The notes: a model not told the origin generated them from the sequence alone. A stretch of DNA of 64,000 bases from Pyxicephalus adspersus (GCF_032062135.1 NC_092866.1:26582472-26646471), one strand, 5' to 3'; numbered from the stretch's first letter, positions 36,161-47,815 are shown. Numbers and translations: made by a program.

Positions 36161-37480
36161 ATCCTGACAAGATGATAGAATATGGGTGTAAACAAATAAC
36201 CTCTTCCACATTTTCACCCCCTGGATGCACCAAAAAACGGTTTGGACTTCTCATTTTATTCTTGGCTCCAGCCTTTAGGAGAGCACATTTCACAGACTTT
36301 CAGGCAACCATGTAACAGGCAACACCTGTTCAGACAACACCTGTAGTGTACTACCAAAAAAGCTATGATACACTGCATTATGATCAGGGTAAAACCTGAA
36401 CCACATCTAAGCACTAATATTGTTTCTTTAAATCCACCTATACTTTAAAGCTGTGGAACACACTTTCTTTGTTCAATAGCCAATGTTAGATACAGTGTAA
36501 GCACTTGTTGTACACCCGTTTGACTACTTGTGTTTGCATTAAACATGTTATATTGCATACTCTATACTGTACATTGCATATATTTGAACCAATTGCATAT
36601 TTATATTATTGTGAAAAATGAATTTACTAATAAGAGGGACTGGCTATAAGCATATCTGTACATATGTATAGTTAAATATAGCCTCCTTGGGCCATTAAAT
36701 GGAGTATGATACAGTATTTATTTTAAGAAGTATAAGGATCAGACATCAAAGTGACATTACTGTAGAATAGGATATAATGTGCAGGTTTGATGCTCTTCTA
36801 ACCAACATTACATTGAGATATATGCAGTCTTGAACAGGACAGTCCTTGGCGGTCAAATACAGTCTTTAACAGCACATTTCTTGGCTTTCAATTACCACAA
36901 TCACACATTCTGTAGAGGACACAAGAAGGATCTAGAATAAGAAGATGTTTTATACATGGTTGTATAGCTGCTGATATTCTGATATTCTGCTGTATAACTG
37001 CTAATATTCTTTTATGTGTACTCTGATATAACCAATCTTATAGTACCCTGGCTGGCATTAGTTAATTGATTTTAATAAAAGTTATGTTAAATTGTATTTA
37101 AATTGAAAAACAGTCTCACTTTTCATAATAGTACCAGATTTTGAGCCTGATAAATATGTAGTTGATGTATTTTATTTTGATTTGTATCTTTAAAAGTCAT
37201 GATTTTGCCATTTTTGACTGATTTTTATTATCCTTTCTTTCAGCAGTCTAGAGGATCCTGGTGCAGAGACATCTTCCTATCAATGACATTTTTCTGTTTA
37301 AGGGCAAGTTAAGGAAAAGAAGACAGGGGTGCTAGTTTAGCTTAGTCAAATGCATAGAAAAGAAATTGGGGTTAATGTAAGTGGGTAAAGTGGCTTATTG
37401 TGCCATTCTGAAATTTCTGATTCTATCCACCTTTATAAAGGTTACTGTGAGAAAGGGTATGTAAAAATAATTTTCCCTCA
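36161..37480. other. No gene recognised upstream of the neurexin exon
   Basis: AT-rich intronic or 5' flanking sequence. No promoter or exon can be supported apart from the acceptor candidates noted for the 5' UTR. Confidence 0.4.
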
Positions 37481-37547
37481 ATTCTCTCCCCCCTCCATCC
37501 ATCCCTTACAACATTTCCCTCCCTTGTTTCCTCCCCCCTAACCACAG

Positions 37548-37796
37548 TTGTTTGTCTTTGCCTTTATCAATTCTAGCTGTATATTTCTTTAATTACACTA
37601 CACATTTTTGTAAATATTACTTTTGTACCTACTTTTAACTGATTATCTCCATATACCTAATTCTTTTAACTTTCATGTGATACATTGTCAGACTTTTTTG
37701 TCACAATGACATTGATTGTCCAATAACACCTGTACTTCCCACCCTAGACTTTTGTCAGTCCAACATTTTTTTTTTATTTCATCACCCACACGCTCC
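37548..37796 (+). other. nrxn2: Candidate nrxn2 5' UTR part of the first coding exon
   Basis: A long C/T-rich tract (about 37485-37540) ends in accacag at 37541-37547, a good splice acceptor 250 nt before the start ATG. In vertebrate alpha-neurexin genes the exon carrying the start codon is usually preceded by a noncoding exon, so an acceptor is expected here. A weaker alternative is tttctttcag ending at 37243. No promoter elements are obvious. Transcript data would decide. Confidence 0.35.
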
Positions 37797-38538
37797 ATGT
37801 GGTCCCTGCTTTACCTGTCTTCCCTCCTTTCCCTTCCCCTTCGTTCCTTTTCCCTCCAATTCTATGGGGCACCAGGTCAGTGGGTTCGTTACTCTCGTCC
37901 TACCTTAGCCAGTGGTAATGGAGGGTGGGGAGAAGATCTCACTTTCCGAATTAGAACAAACGCCAGTCGTGGCCTTCTCCTCTATCAGGATGATGAAGGT
38001 GACTGTGACTTTCTTGAGTTAGCTTTGGATGGTGGCCGTCCACGGTTAAGGTTCTCCATTTCTTGCTCAGAGCCTGCTGTTGTACGTCTGCCTCGGGTGT
38101 TATCAGATGGCCTTTGGCATGGCATAGTAATTGGTGGCAATGGCCGTGAAGGTTGGCTGACTGTAGATGGAGAAAGAGGAGTGAGTGAAGTCCGATCAAA
38201 GCGTAGAGAAATGACACTCCGCAGTGATCTTTTTGTGGGTGGTCTTCCATCTGATTTACGGTTATCAGCCCTTACTCTAGGTGGAGCTAAATACGAGCCA
38301 CCTTTTCTTGGAGAATTGGAAGGGCTAAGATTGGGGGGTAGATCAGGACAACTACTAGCCAGTCAAGGGGTAGGAGGAATAGAAGAGGAGGAAGATAGGG
38401 TGGTGGATCAAAAACGACCCTATTCATGTCGAGGAGCAAACCCATGTCTGAATGGAGGAAAATGCAGAGATGAGGTGGAAGGAGACATATGGTGTGACTG
38501 TCGGGACACTGGGTACCATGGAGAAAACTGCTCTGAAG
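37797..38538 (+). CDS. nrxn2: Neurexin-2 alpha, first coding exon (signal peptide, LNS1, EGF1)
   Basis: Alpha-neurexins are presynaptic single-pass adhesion proteins whose LNS and EGF domains bind neuroligins, LRRTMs and cerebellins. The frame is open from 37716, but the ATG at 37797 is preferred because it begins a signal peptide (MWSLLYLSSLLSLPL, residues 1-19) just before the conserved neurexin start LQFYGAPGQWVRY. LNS1 spans about residues 20-195 and contains DEGDCDFLELALDGG, EVRSKRREM and SDLFVGG. An acidic linker (EEEED) follows. A six-cysteine EGF repeat lies at about 211-245 (Cys pattern in CRGANPC, GGKC, WCDC, ENC). EVRSKRREM, LSALTL and KYEPPF favour NRXN2 over NRXN1 or NRXN3. The exon ends in phase 1 (247 codons plus one base) at donor GAAG|gttagt. 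No frameshift or stop is present, in contrast to every transposon frame nearby. Domain content is certain; the paralogue call is very likely. Confidence 0.92.
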
Positions 38539-39318
38539 GTTAGTTATATACTTTGCCTCTTGTTTGCTTATAGGTTTGTTTCCTAATGCATGCACTTTTT
38601 TTTCATTCTGTCAGTCAGTATATTTTCTGTCTTTTAGAATAATTTTTTGTCCTTTTTTTATGCCTAAATCTGACATGATTGCTATGATTCTCACATTGTA
38701 TTATCTGCACTTGGTCCCCAGAATAAAATTCATTTTAGGTCCTTTAGACAATGAGCCAATGGTATCCTTTTAAACTGCATAGGGTTGCCATTGTTCTTTT
38801 TGAGTTTTTATGTAGTAGTCTATAGGAGGAGATATTTAGGTAGCTTACAGAATGAGGGGAATATAGAATAGTTAACCATTCACTGAATATTTTCACAGTA
38901 CACCCAGTGTACAAGTGTCAAAAAGCTGCAAGTATTCAATACTGAATATTAGTAGCAACTATACATGGTGTGTTAATAACAAAGCTGGTTGAATGTTTTG
39001 GCATATAAAAAAAGGTAAAATAAAATAATTGTTAAGGTTTAATAGTGCATTTATAGTTATGTCTTTAATGATTAGAATGTAGTCCTCAAAACACTTATAC
39101 TTTTGGGATCAGTTACCATCAAGGAATATTGTTTTTATGTTTTATAGGTTTCCTTAGGTTGCTCCCGTTTAGTTTTAAATGTACACATAGGGTCAGTACA
39201 AGCATCTTCAGCTGATAATCTGAAACAAATATTTATTTAATTATGTTTTTCATTGGTATTCATGATCTTAAAATGTTCTTTGACTTTAGTTTTTTAATGA
39301 TAAATTTGAATAAAAGCA

Positions 39319-39600
39319 GTGATATCATCTTATGGGAACAGATTTTAGGGCCATATCAAAACATACCTTAATGACAGGCACATATTGAATACATTGTACA
39401 TTGTATGTACTGTAACTATTCACAATATTGAAAGTGGAAAAGATTTTGAAAAAAAAATTGTGATATCATCTTATGGGAACAGATTTTAGGGCCATATCAA
39501 AACATACCTTAATGACAAGCACATATTGAATACATTGTACATTGTATGTACTGTAACTATTCACAATATTGAAAGTGGAAAAGATTTTGAAAAAAAAATT
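39319..39600. repeat. 141-bp tandem duplication in the nrxn2 intron
   Basis: The unit beginning GTGATATCATCTTATGGG at 39319 repeats at 39460. The two copies are almost identical over 141 bases (one difference seen: GACAGGCAC versus GACAAGCAC), so the event is recent. The junction falls at a poly-A run (aaaaaaaattg). Confidence 0.92.
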
Positions 39601-40021
39601 GTGAGCGGTCAAGGAAGAGAAGGAAGAGGATGGGGCACCCCTGGAACATGAGCTGGGACAGGTGCAAACAGGGTTTGGCTCCAAATTCTAACTTTACATT
39701 GGCAGTTTAGTAATACAAAGCTTTTACCAAGATATATTTTGAAACTTTATAGCATCTATGATGCCAAAAGGCTCATATAACTGTACTGCACTGGTAGAAT
39801 AGCCACAGTAATCAAAACCTGCATACTGTGTAACAGAATATTAACTAACTGGATCAGTTATTCTGCTGTTGACGGGATCCACATTTCCAAGGAAGAGTAC
39901 CATAATCCTTCTTAATTGAGTAACTGGTTAGTGTGACTCATTTAGATCCCCTATACTTTATTTTAAACAGTATTTCCAAAACATATACAGGAACAATCAT
40001 AACACCCTATTTTACTGCAGT

Positions 40022-40690
40022 ATTCCTTTTCAGCTAATGGACACTGCCCAATCCACACACCTATTTGGAGCAGAAATAAAACCAAAAGATTTAAAAAGCA
40101 GGAACCGCAGGTCTAATCTACGTTGCATTGGTATACCAGAGTGTGTAAAAGGGCAGGACCTATTCACCTTTTTAACTGTAGATTTGATGAAAGCCCTTGA
40201 TTTACAACCTCTTCCACTGCTGGTGTTAAAAAGGGCACATCGCCTAGAACAGGAATGAACAGGCAATAATCAAAGACCACGACCCATGATTTCAAAATAT
40301 CTACATTATGCTGATAAGGAAACAGTTCTCAATACCTATAGGAGATTGAAAAGTCCTTCAGGTTAAATGCGAAAAAAATCCTAATGTTTCAGAATTTTTC
40401 AGCACAGTTCACTCAAAGACGAAAAACATTCATTCCTCTTCGCAAACAGACAGAAATGGGTATCAGATTTTCATTAATGCTGGTAAATAGAGAATGTTAT
40501 GGAAAGGAGAACAAAAACTTTTTGAAGATCCCAAGATATTGGAATATCTTGAACTTGAAGGGCACTACTTTGTCAAGCTAAAGGGGCAAAAGGGACCATG
40601 CATAGGAATGTTTTCCTTTTTTTGGTTTCCATTTTTTGAATGCAATGTGGAGAGATCCAGTAAATTATTGGTCTTTTTTACTAAGGAGAA
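40022..40690 (+). pseudogene. L1 retrotransposon ORF1 relic (sense)
   Basis: SRNRRSNLRCIGIPE (in 40037-40258) is the L1 ORF1 block following the coiled coil (ENRSRRNNLRI.GIPE). A second frame (40384-40581) has FSAQFTQRRKTFIPLRKQ, matching the C-terminal domain block DFS....RRK.F..L. Frameshifts separate them. A poly-G run at 40709-40720 follows. Confidence 0.8.
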
Positions 40691-40699
40691 TATTAGATC

Positions 40700-40801
40700 A
40701 GCTTAAAAGGGGGGGGGGGGGAACTTTTAGCAAATGTTTCTTTTGAATAAAGTTGTTTCTTAAGATGGTGTTGTTTTTTTTTGGGGGGGGGGGGGGGGGG
40801 G
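40700..40801. repeat. Two poly-G tracts
   Basis: Runs of about 12 G (near 40709-40720) and about 19 G (near 40783-40801). Part of a recurring pattern of long G runs in the window. Confidence 0.8.
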
Positions 40802-41483
40802 TTGTGGGTATTAGTTTAGAAGGAAAAATGTATTTAATACAAATTTAATTGATTAAGGAGATTAGATAGATCTTATGTTTTTGAATGTTTTTTGATAATC
40901 ACTATCAATCGCTAACTATCAATCGCTAACTCAAAGGGAAAATTAGTTTTGTTTATATAACATATGTTCACTGCAAGAAAGACACCTCTATGTCCAGATA
41001 AAGGATAATAGGCAACAAGGATATTTAAAAATACATAGAGAAAATTAATTAGTTATATATCACTATTGGTTGTTAAAAGTGTCACAATTCTCCAATGGAA
41101 TATCATGAGCAGTTGTTTTCCTAGTTTTGTTGGTATGGATTTTGGGGGGAAAGGGATAGGAAATTTAGATGACTATTCTTCCCAAAAAGAAAGATAACAA
41201 TTCTGAAGTGGTATAGCAGGGAATTTTATGGCAACAGCACAACAGTTATCCCTTTATCATAAAAAAAAAATCTAAACCATTGTGTTTTTTAGAATGTTAC
41301 AGGTCTTAATGCCCCTCAAAAGAGGAAGAAAGTTTTAGTACATCTTAAGAAAATGTCACCTTTCTCCAAGAAACACATTGGAAAGATGGAGACTCCTTGC
41401 TTTTAAAAGCCCCCTGGAAGATATAATAGAGACTTAAAAAAAAGGAGTGTAGCTATACTGTTTAACAAAAATTTCATTTTCAT

Positions 41484-41575
41484 CAGTGAACTTGGGTGAT
41501 CCGGGAAACCTGGAATGCATTTCTTAAATTTGAAAAATTGTTTTCAATCCTGGACCAGATTTTTTTGGACAACGC
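41484..41575. mobile_element. Palindromic MITE family P, partial copy
   Basis: CAGTGAACTTGGGTGATCCG, AAACCTGGAATGCATTTC and TTTTCAATCCTGGACCAGAT match the middle of the 51821 copy. It lies within the decayed L1 ORF2 and accounts for part of its interruption. Confidence 0.6.
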
Positions 41576-42223
41576 TGATACAATGTTTTATGTAATCAAT
41601 ATATCTTTGAAGACACAAAACCAAACTTTTTTTTATAAATGGCTTTTTTTTATCTCCTATTTATTTGAGTAGAGGCACATGCCAGAGATGCCATTCTCGC
41701 CAATTCTTTTTAATTTGGCTTTAGATCCACTTTAATTCAGGAGCAGTTACCCGAATTTGAAGGCATGCATATGGGGAAGAAAGAGGTAAAGGATACAGCA
41801 TTCGCTGATGAAATTTTGTTATATATATCTCACCCACAAATGAGTTTGCCACATATTCTCGGGATACTCAATTAGCATAGATAAATCGAAGGCATGGTAT
41901 CTTGCTAAAACAACTGAACCTGGTTTAGTTGGGGCACCTCCTATTTTGTGTGAGGCAAGGAAAAAAATAATCTACACTAGAGTGCATATTCCTAAAAATC
42001 CAGTCAAATTATATCAAATTAATGTTGGCCAGTACTAAAATCTATAAAAGAGAGTTTTTTGAAGTGGTCAAGATTTCCATTTTTATATCTTGGGAGAATA
42101 AGCCTCTATAAAATGGCAATATTTCCAAAATTGATGTATATGATTTAATCTCTAATCTAAACCAGCTAAGGTTTGTCTATGTATATTACAGCAAACGGTT
42201 AAAAATAGTGTAAATTTCCCTAA

Positions 42224-42474
42224 NNNNNNNNNNNNNNNNNNNNNNNNNNNNNNNNNNNNNNNNNNNNNNNNNNNNNNNNNNNNNNNNNNNNNNNNNNNNN
42301 NNNNNNNNNNNNNNNNNNNNNNNNNNNNNNNNNNNNNNNNNNNNNNNNNNNNNNNNNNNNNNNNNNNNNNNNNNNNNNNNNNNNNNNNNNNNNNNNNNNN
42401 NNNNNNNNNNNNNNNNNNNNNNNNNNNNNNNNNNNNNNNNNNNNNNNNNNNNNNNNNNNNNNNNNNNNNNNNNN
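42224..42474. other. Assembly gap (251 N)
   Basis: Run of N within the L1 ORF2 relic. The apparent minus-strand frames of X residues here are artefacts. Confidence 0.99.
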
Positions 42475-43420
42475 TATTTTCAACTGAGATCAATTTTGAG
42501 CCTTTTCTGTATTCTACTTTTTAGGCCTGGCAGAAAATAAGATATAACTATCAGTTAAAAAGTCACTTTTTATTGCTTACCTGAACTTAGACTTTACGCA
42601 TTTAATAAACAAAAAGTGAGATATGAGTCTTGGGCCAGCTCCGGCCTGAATAATAATATATTTATGGTAGGATGTGGACAAAAGGAACCCATTGACATGT
42701 GAAGAAGCCATGGAGCTATACCCCTTTCTAAAAGACAAGCTTTTTGCCATTTCAAAACAAGATCATAAATCCAACCAGAATAAAAAAAATTGAAGTAGAT
42801 TGGGACAATCCAGTGGATTGACTTTTTGAGAGACCTGAGATGTTGGATGATCTACTTCCCAGATCACTCCCACAAAGAATTGTTAAAATATTTTAATCAT
42901 GCATGGATCACTATATCTTCTTGTTAGTATAGATTGATAGTATTGAAACTGCTTCATGGGGCATATATTTCACCACAATGGTCATATTTGATGGGATTAG
43001 GTGTGTCTCTGGCATGTCCTAAATGTAAAAGTGAGAACGTAGATTTATATCATATGCTTTGGAACTGGCACAAAATTTGGGGAATTCAAATTGGTAAATT
43101 ATCTACCCTTGACACCAGCTTGGGTAATATTTGGGCAGTTGGATATACAGGATATGTGGATAACTTGGGGCTGTAAAATGTTATCATTAATTTCTTTGGT
43201 GGGGAAAAAATCAATTTTACAAAAGTGGATTTTACCAGATCCTCCCTCTTTGCATCATTTTTCGGAAAAGCTTAGATTTTTAGGGATTTTATGGATTGGT
43301 GAGAGGCTTCACTGGAGAAAGAGAAACGCATTGAGCACTTCTTTGCAATATGGAAGTCGTGTTTAGATTTTACCAACTCACTTGAAAGAAAACATGAAAT
43401 GATCACCTAATGGTATATAA

Positions 43421-44304
43421 TTAGGACAACTGCTCATGATCCTCCTATAACAATACAATGTGGTGGAGTAGACAATAATAATGATGTGAATGGGAAGTTG
43501 GAGCCCTCCCCTTTATATGAATAAGAGAATTTATTGTTAAGTCTGAATGTTTTTTTTTTGGTATTGACAAATTCTATAATAAAATACACACATCAAAAAA
43601 ACACATCTATTATGTCCATAATGGCACCCACTCCTTTGCCATTGCTTACACATTGACCATGACTTTTCATCACTTGCAATGTTGAATGTGCAAAGCTGTG
43701 AGCTACAATACTGTGGAAATCATTAATTCTCATTGCACTCTTAGTGAACATATCACTGGTGGCAACAATAGTGTAACATTGTCCTCAACATTCTGCTTTT
43801 TGCTGTGATGTTGGAAAACTAGTTTAGGGTTCTGGAGCTGTCAGCAAAGAGATGGGAGGGGTCCCTCGTCACCTGGTCCATGTCCAGCCTGAGCACAGGT
43901 GTACTATATATCCTAACAGGTCTAGAGACCATGGAGCCTTGTATTCAGTAGGTAGCTGAAGGCTGCAGGAGGAAAGATTACATAGGACCATCAAGTAAGA
44001 TAGCAAGGAGACAGACAGCTAATGTTTATTTTGATATTGTCTTTGTTTTGGGCAACTTAAAAATAAAGAAAAGGCAGATAACTGAAATTGCACTCCACCC
44101 GCTTGACTGTTTTACTGGCCCCTCCCTTGCAGGTCCCCACATGAGCACCTTAGGCAACTCACAACTGAATAAACCTACATGTTTCCCTTTCTCATGTTAA
44201 TCACAGTATGCATTTTAATAATTTACTTAGATATAAAGAAATATTGCAATATAGGAAGGCTAGGAAGGATTTCCCTTTGGCACCTTGTTTTGTTCCTGTC
44301 TGTC
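43421..44304. other. No gene recognised
   Basis: The 3' end of the L1 probably lies near 43560-43600 (A-rich). The rest is featureless. Confidence 0.4.
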
Positions 44305-44883
44305 TGTCACCTGCTTCAGCGTGCACGGGGCCCCAACCTGGCAGTTGCCCGCAGCGCAACATCCTCACCTCTAGAAGCTCTGGTGAAGACCGAGCAGCTG
44401 CTTAGACGTCTGTGCCAACCGAGCTGGTGACACAGAGGGTCCACCGTCTTGCCCCGCAGTACTGTGACAGCCCAGTCTGTTGTTTCCAGTCTATTCCCTT
44501 GTGCTGTTCCAGTGTTTCTCTCTGTGGATATTTCAGTGGCACCTGTGCCTCCTGTTGCTTCCAGTGTCTCCTGTGTTCCTTGTGTCTGCAGTGGCCCCTA
44601 TGTCACTGGCCTTTGATTCCCGGGATCCCTGATATTTGACCCCTAAGCTTGTAAACTGACCTTTCTTGCTTGCTGCCTGTCCTGACCCCAGATTTCTTTG
44701 ATGATTCTTCCGCTTAGTGATTTGGTACCGTATATCTTCCTGTCCACCCTGGTGTGCCCAAGGACCGTGAGCATCCTCACCACTAGAGGCGCTGAAAAAG
44801 ACCTGGTTGCCGCTTAGACTTTCACAACACTTTTGTGCAAGTCATAGCGCCCCCTAGTGGCCCTTTCTCCCCTTAGCATGACA
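44305..44883 (+). mobile_element. Rearranged Ty3-type LTR
   Basis: TGTCAC at 44305 and ...GCATGACA ending at 44883 give LTR-like ends. Long blocks match the LTRs at 27075 and 47821 (CAGTCTGTTGTTTCC, TTCCAGTGTTTC, TGACCTTTCTTGCTTGCTGCC). The block with CCCAACCTGGCAGTTGCC and AGCGCAACATCCTCACC, which normally lies near the 3' end, appears at the 5' end, so this copy is internally rearranged or two partial LTRs are fused. Confidence 0.6.
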
Positions 44884-45790
44884 CCATAAAGCAACTGCAG
44901 GGAATACCAACCTGTCAGCAAAAAATGCTCATTCGGAAGCACTGAAAAGGAGTATAACTTACTCCCAGTATCTTCTAATAAAAGGAAATTGTACAAACAA
45001 TCCAGACTTTGAAAATCAAGCAAAGGACTTACAATTAAGATTGATAGAGAGAGGATATAGTAAAATGTGATTGAAAAGAACATATCGGAAAGTGAAAGGT
45101 ATAGATAAATTAAAAATGTTGTTTCAACAAAAAGAACCAAAACATAGTAGTAAACAGAGGTAGAAACCCCATAATTATGCAATATTCTAGACATTACAAA
45201 GAAATAAGATATATTTGCAAGAAATATTGGCCAATACTCCAAAATGATTCTCAAATTAGGAAATTTATTGGAGAGAGACCAAAAATTACCTATGGTAGAG
45301 CTTTGTCCATAAAGGATAAATTTGTAACCAGCCATTTTAAAGAGGAATTACCAAATTAACCCTGAAAAGAAAATAGGTACCTATAAGTGTGTGGTAGATG
45401 TACGGAATGTAGATAGATATATAGGGAGGATGAACCAGGCTTTAAATTACCCAAAGAGTTAAGTTAAAGAACTGCATTCATGAAACATGCGAAATAATGG
45501 GAGTGGTTTATCTGGCAATATGCAATTGTGGCTGCTACTACTGTACGTATGTAAGACAAAAAGGATGTTAAAAAAACAAATTTACCAACATATAAAAAAA
45601 TTGGAAATGGCATGATCACTACATCATTGAGTCAGCACATGGGACTAAAGCACAACTTCAATTTGAATAATTTAAAATTTAGGGGTTTTGGAACAAGTAC
45701 AAAGTAATTTTAGAGGTGGAGATATATAAAAAGTTTTATTACAAAGAGTAAGTAAGTAGATCTTTAACCAATGACATATTCAGGACTAAA
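44884..45790 (+). pseudogene. Penelope-like element (PLE 2), RT thumb and endonuclease relic
   Basis: Directly after the LTR the plus strand reads NAHSEALKRSITYSQYLL, then ERGYSK, the PLE block A.S.HP..LK..IPY.Q. The frame 45177-45359 has RHYKEIRYICKKYWPILQND and then PKITYGRALSIKDKFVTSHF, matching the PLE linker (I.KI..K.W.IL..D.......P...YRRA.SL.D.LV.S). GVVYLAICNCG followed by TYVRQKG (about 45500-45565) is the GIY-YIG block. Stops and frameshifts occur. The upstream RT half is missing, perhaps lost when the LTR inserted. Confidence 0.78.
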
Positions 45791-46499
45791 TGAGATGATC
45801 ACTTTCAGGGTATTTTTGGAGGAAGGCAAAAGAGAGAGGATGTAGGAAAATATGTGAAAACAAGTTTTTATGTGAATATATACATTATATATACAAATAA
45901 ATGTGAAATGATTATTATTTTGTGATATGAGTTATTACCATATTGATTTTCTTTGAATAAATGTGGGATTCTAATGTCGCCAAAGGTTGAGAAATGGCAT
46001 GTAATAGATGTTTAAATGCCTATGTAAGATAGTGTTATATATGGAGATAGATCTATATTCTAGAGAGAGTAATCAATTGGTATTGGTATAATTGGTTAGT
46101 GCAAGAATAACATCTTTATAAAGTGAACCAGGACTTAACCAAGTGGACTTAGATCTATACTTTTAACTTCATAAGGAGTTAATAAGGAATTAGGACTGGT
46201 ATAGTTGATTACACTGGTCAACAAACATTTTCTTGCCAAACAGATTAAAGTAATTTTAGGTTATTTTTGATGTACAGATTCCAAATATGGTATTGGTTTA
46301 GCTAGATTGACTCTAGTTTTTGAAATAATTACCTCAATAATAACCTCATAGAAAACTAATGAAGAATGTAAATTAAGCAAAATAAACTAGATATGCCACT
46401 GTATACAAAATTAAATTTTTAAATACGTAATGTCAGTATATTCTATATTCAGTATATTTACATAACTAATCACAAAGTAATCACAAGTAATTGAAAAAC
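45791..46499. other. No gene recognised
   Basis: AT-rich. It may include PLE 2's 3' flank, but no hammerhead-like motif was seen here. Confidence 0.35.
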
Positions 46500-47815
46500 T
46501 GTTTGTATTATTTCATTTTATGCTGCTGATCAGGACAATCACATTGAAGGATCCAGCAGTAGTCTGCTGGTATGTGTCTATCCCATCTACCCTGATACCT
46601 TTCTTCAGTCACCTTTTTATCTTGATGGAACCTCCCCCCTTGTTTCTCACTGAAATCGCCAAGGTTTTCTGGAAATGTTTGCAAATGGCTATGGAGATAG
46701 TCTACCTTTATGCTCAAAGTAGCACCCAAATTTTTTAAAGTTTAAGAGCATGTTTTGTACCAGTTCTTCATAATTTTGTGCTTTATGGTTACCCAAGAAG
46801 TTCTTGACAACCATGACATAGTTGTGCCAGGCAAAAGCTTCAGTATCAGTCATGTAACTTGTGAAATTTGAATCATTTATCAGTTTCCGAGTCTGGGGTC
46901 CATCAAAGATTGATTTTTCAGTATTCTATCCAGGGAAAAAATCTACAAATTATTTGAAGCAATCACCATCTTTCTTCAGAGCTCTTACAAGTAGCTTTAT
47001 TAATCCCAACTTTTTGTGTAGTGGAGGGAGAATGATTTTTTCTTTGTCAACCATTGGCTCGTTAATGATGTTCGCTGCACCTTTTTTCATGTTTTCCCCT
47101 GGAGGCCATGTCACTTTTTTCCAGTGATCCTGCTTTGCTCTACTATCCCGCAAGCAGATGGAACATGAGTACTTTGTGTATCCACTTTGCTGTCCATGTA
47201 GGAAGCTCACCATTTTTAAATCAACACATATGGACCATTGGTGTTCATGATAGAAAAGCTTTTGTAAGACTGTTTTGATATTTTCATATTCTTCTTGAAG
47301 TTTTGTTGCGTGACTAATTAGAATTAATGCCAGATTTCAAACTTCCAGTGGAACAGTCTATGAAAAGCCGCCAGTCTTCTGCTCAGTATTCTGGTACTCC
47401 CATATGGGCTAGTAGTCCAGGAATGTTTCCACAGCACAAAAAGTCTCAATCTTTACTGAAATATGGTAGGAGTGTCACCTCTCTTGTCCTATAAACTGTT
47501 ATTTTAACTTCCGGTCTCAGACAGCTTTTTTTCTTTTAGCTTAGGTGCTAAAAGTTCAGATGCTTGTTTTGACATACTTGGGGCATGTATTAAATCATTG
47601 AGCTCTTCTTGGGAGAACTACTGGTTTGATGAAACACTTCCTTCATGTTCACTTGCACTGCTAACTCTTGAAATACACTCCAAACCCTGTATATCCTCCA
47701 TGTCAGATACAGGAATATCATGGAGTGTACAGAACACTGGTATGGGAACATTAGCACCATGTGGCACAGGTCGTCTTGCTAATTCCAAATCAGGGTACTC
47801 CCACTTGTTTTTCTT
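46500..47815 (-). pseudogene. Pseudogene of an unclassified repeat-borne protein family
   Basis: Minus-strand frames read in order, N to C: EYPDLELARRPVPHGANVPI (about 47800-47740), SQEELNDLIHAPSMSKQASE, HWSICVDLKMV-like start then GQQSGYTKYSCSICLRDSRA (in 47213-46950), KVTWPPGENMKKG, INEPMVDKEKIILPPLHKKL, then IFDGPQTRKLINDS and FAWHNYVMVVKNFLGNHKA, and in another frame LHSHLQTFPENLGDFSEKQG, RFHQDKK, EERYQGRWD and CPDQQHK (46729-46508). I recognise this series from abundant 'uncharacterized' proteins of arthropods, cnidarians and some vertebrates, apparently spread by a mobile element. Paired Cys (CSIC) and His-rich parts suggest a zinc-binding fold. At least two frameshifts and several stops make it dead. 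No enzymatic role can be assigned. Confidence 0.65.

Larger units (their letters stand above)
41340..43420 (+). pseudogene. L1 retrotransposon ORF2 relic (sense), split by an assembly gap
   Basis: In order: an endonuclease block around CTCCAAGAAACACATTGGAA (LQETHW, 41367-41386), an RT block near 41670-41735 (RGTCQRC.. then SPILFNLALDPL in a shifted frame), FADEILLY (about 41802-41825, standing in for the FADD catalytic motif with D replaced by E), then after the gap a C-terminal block with LACPKCKSEN and HMLW (about 43008-43060) and further C-terminal sequence to 43366. Frameshifts throughout. Together with 40022-40690 it forms one decayed, full-order L1. Confidence 0.8.

Noticed and set aside
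42152..42493. Frames of X residues
   Set aside because: They translate the 251-base N gap.
43000..43176. CPKCKSENVDLYHMLW as a zinc-finger gene
   Set aside because: Position after L1 RT blocks and the CPKC..H..W pattern identify it as the C-terminal Cys/His block of L1 ORF2.
44814..45335. 173-codon minus-strand frame rich in Tyr, Leu, Phe and Ser
   Set aside because: It is the exact antisense of the PLE 2 relic, whose plus-strand frames match PLE blocks in order. Composition explains the open frame.
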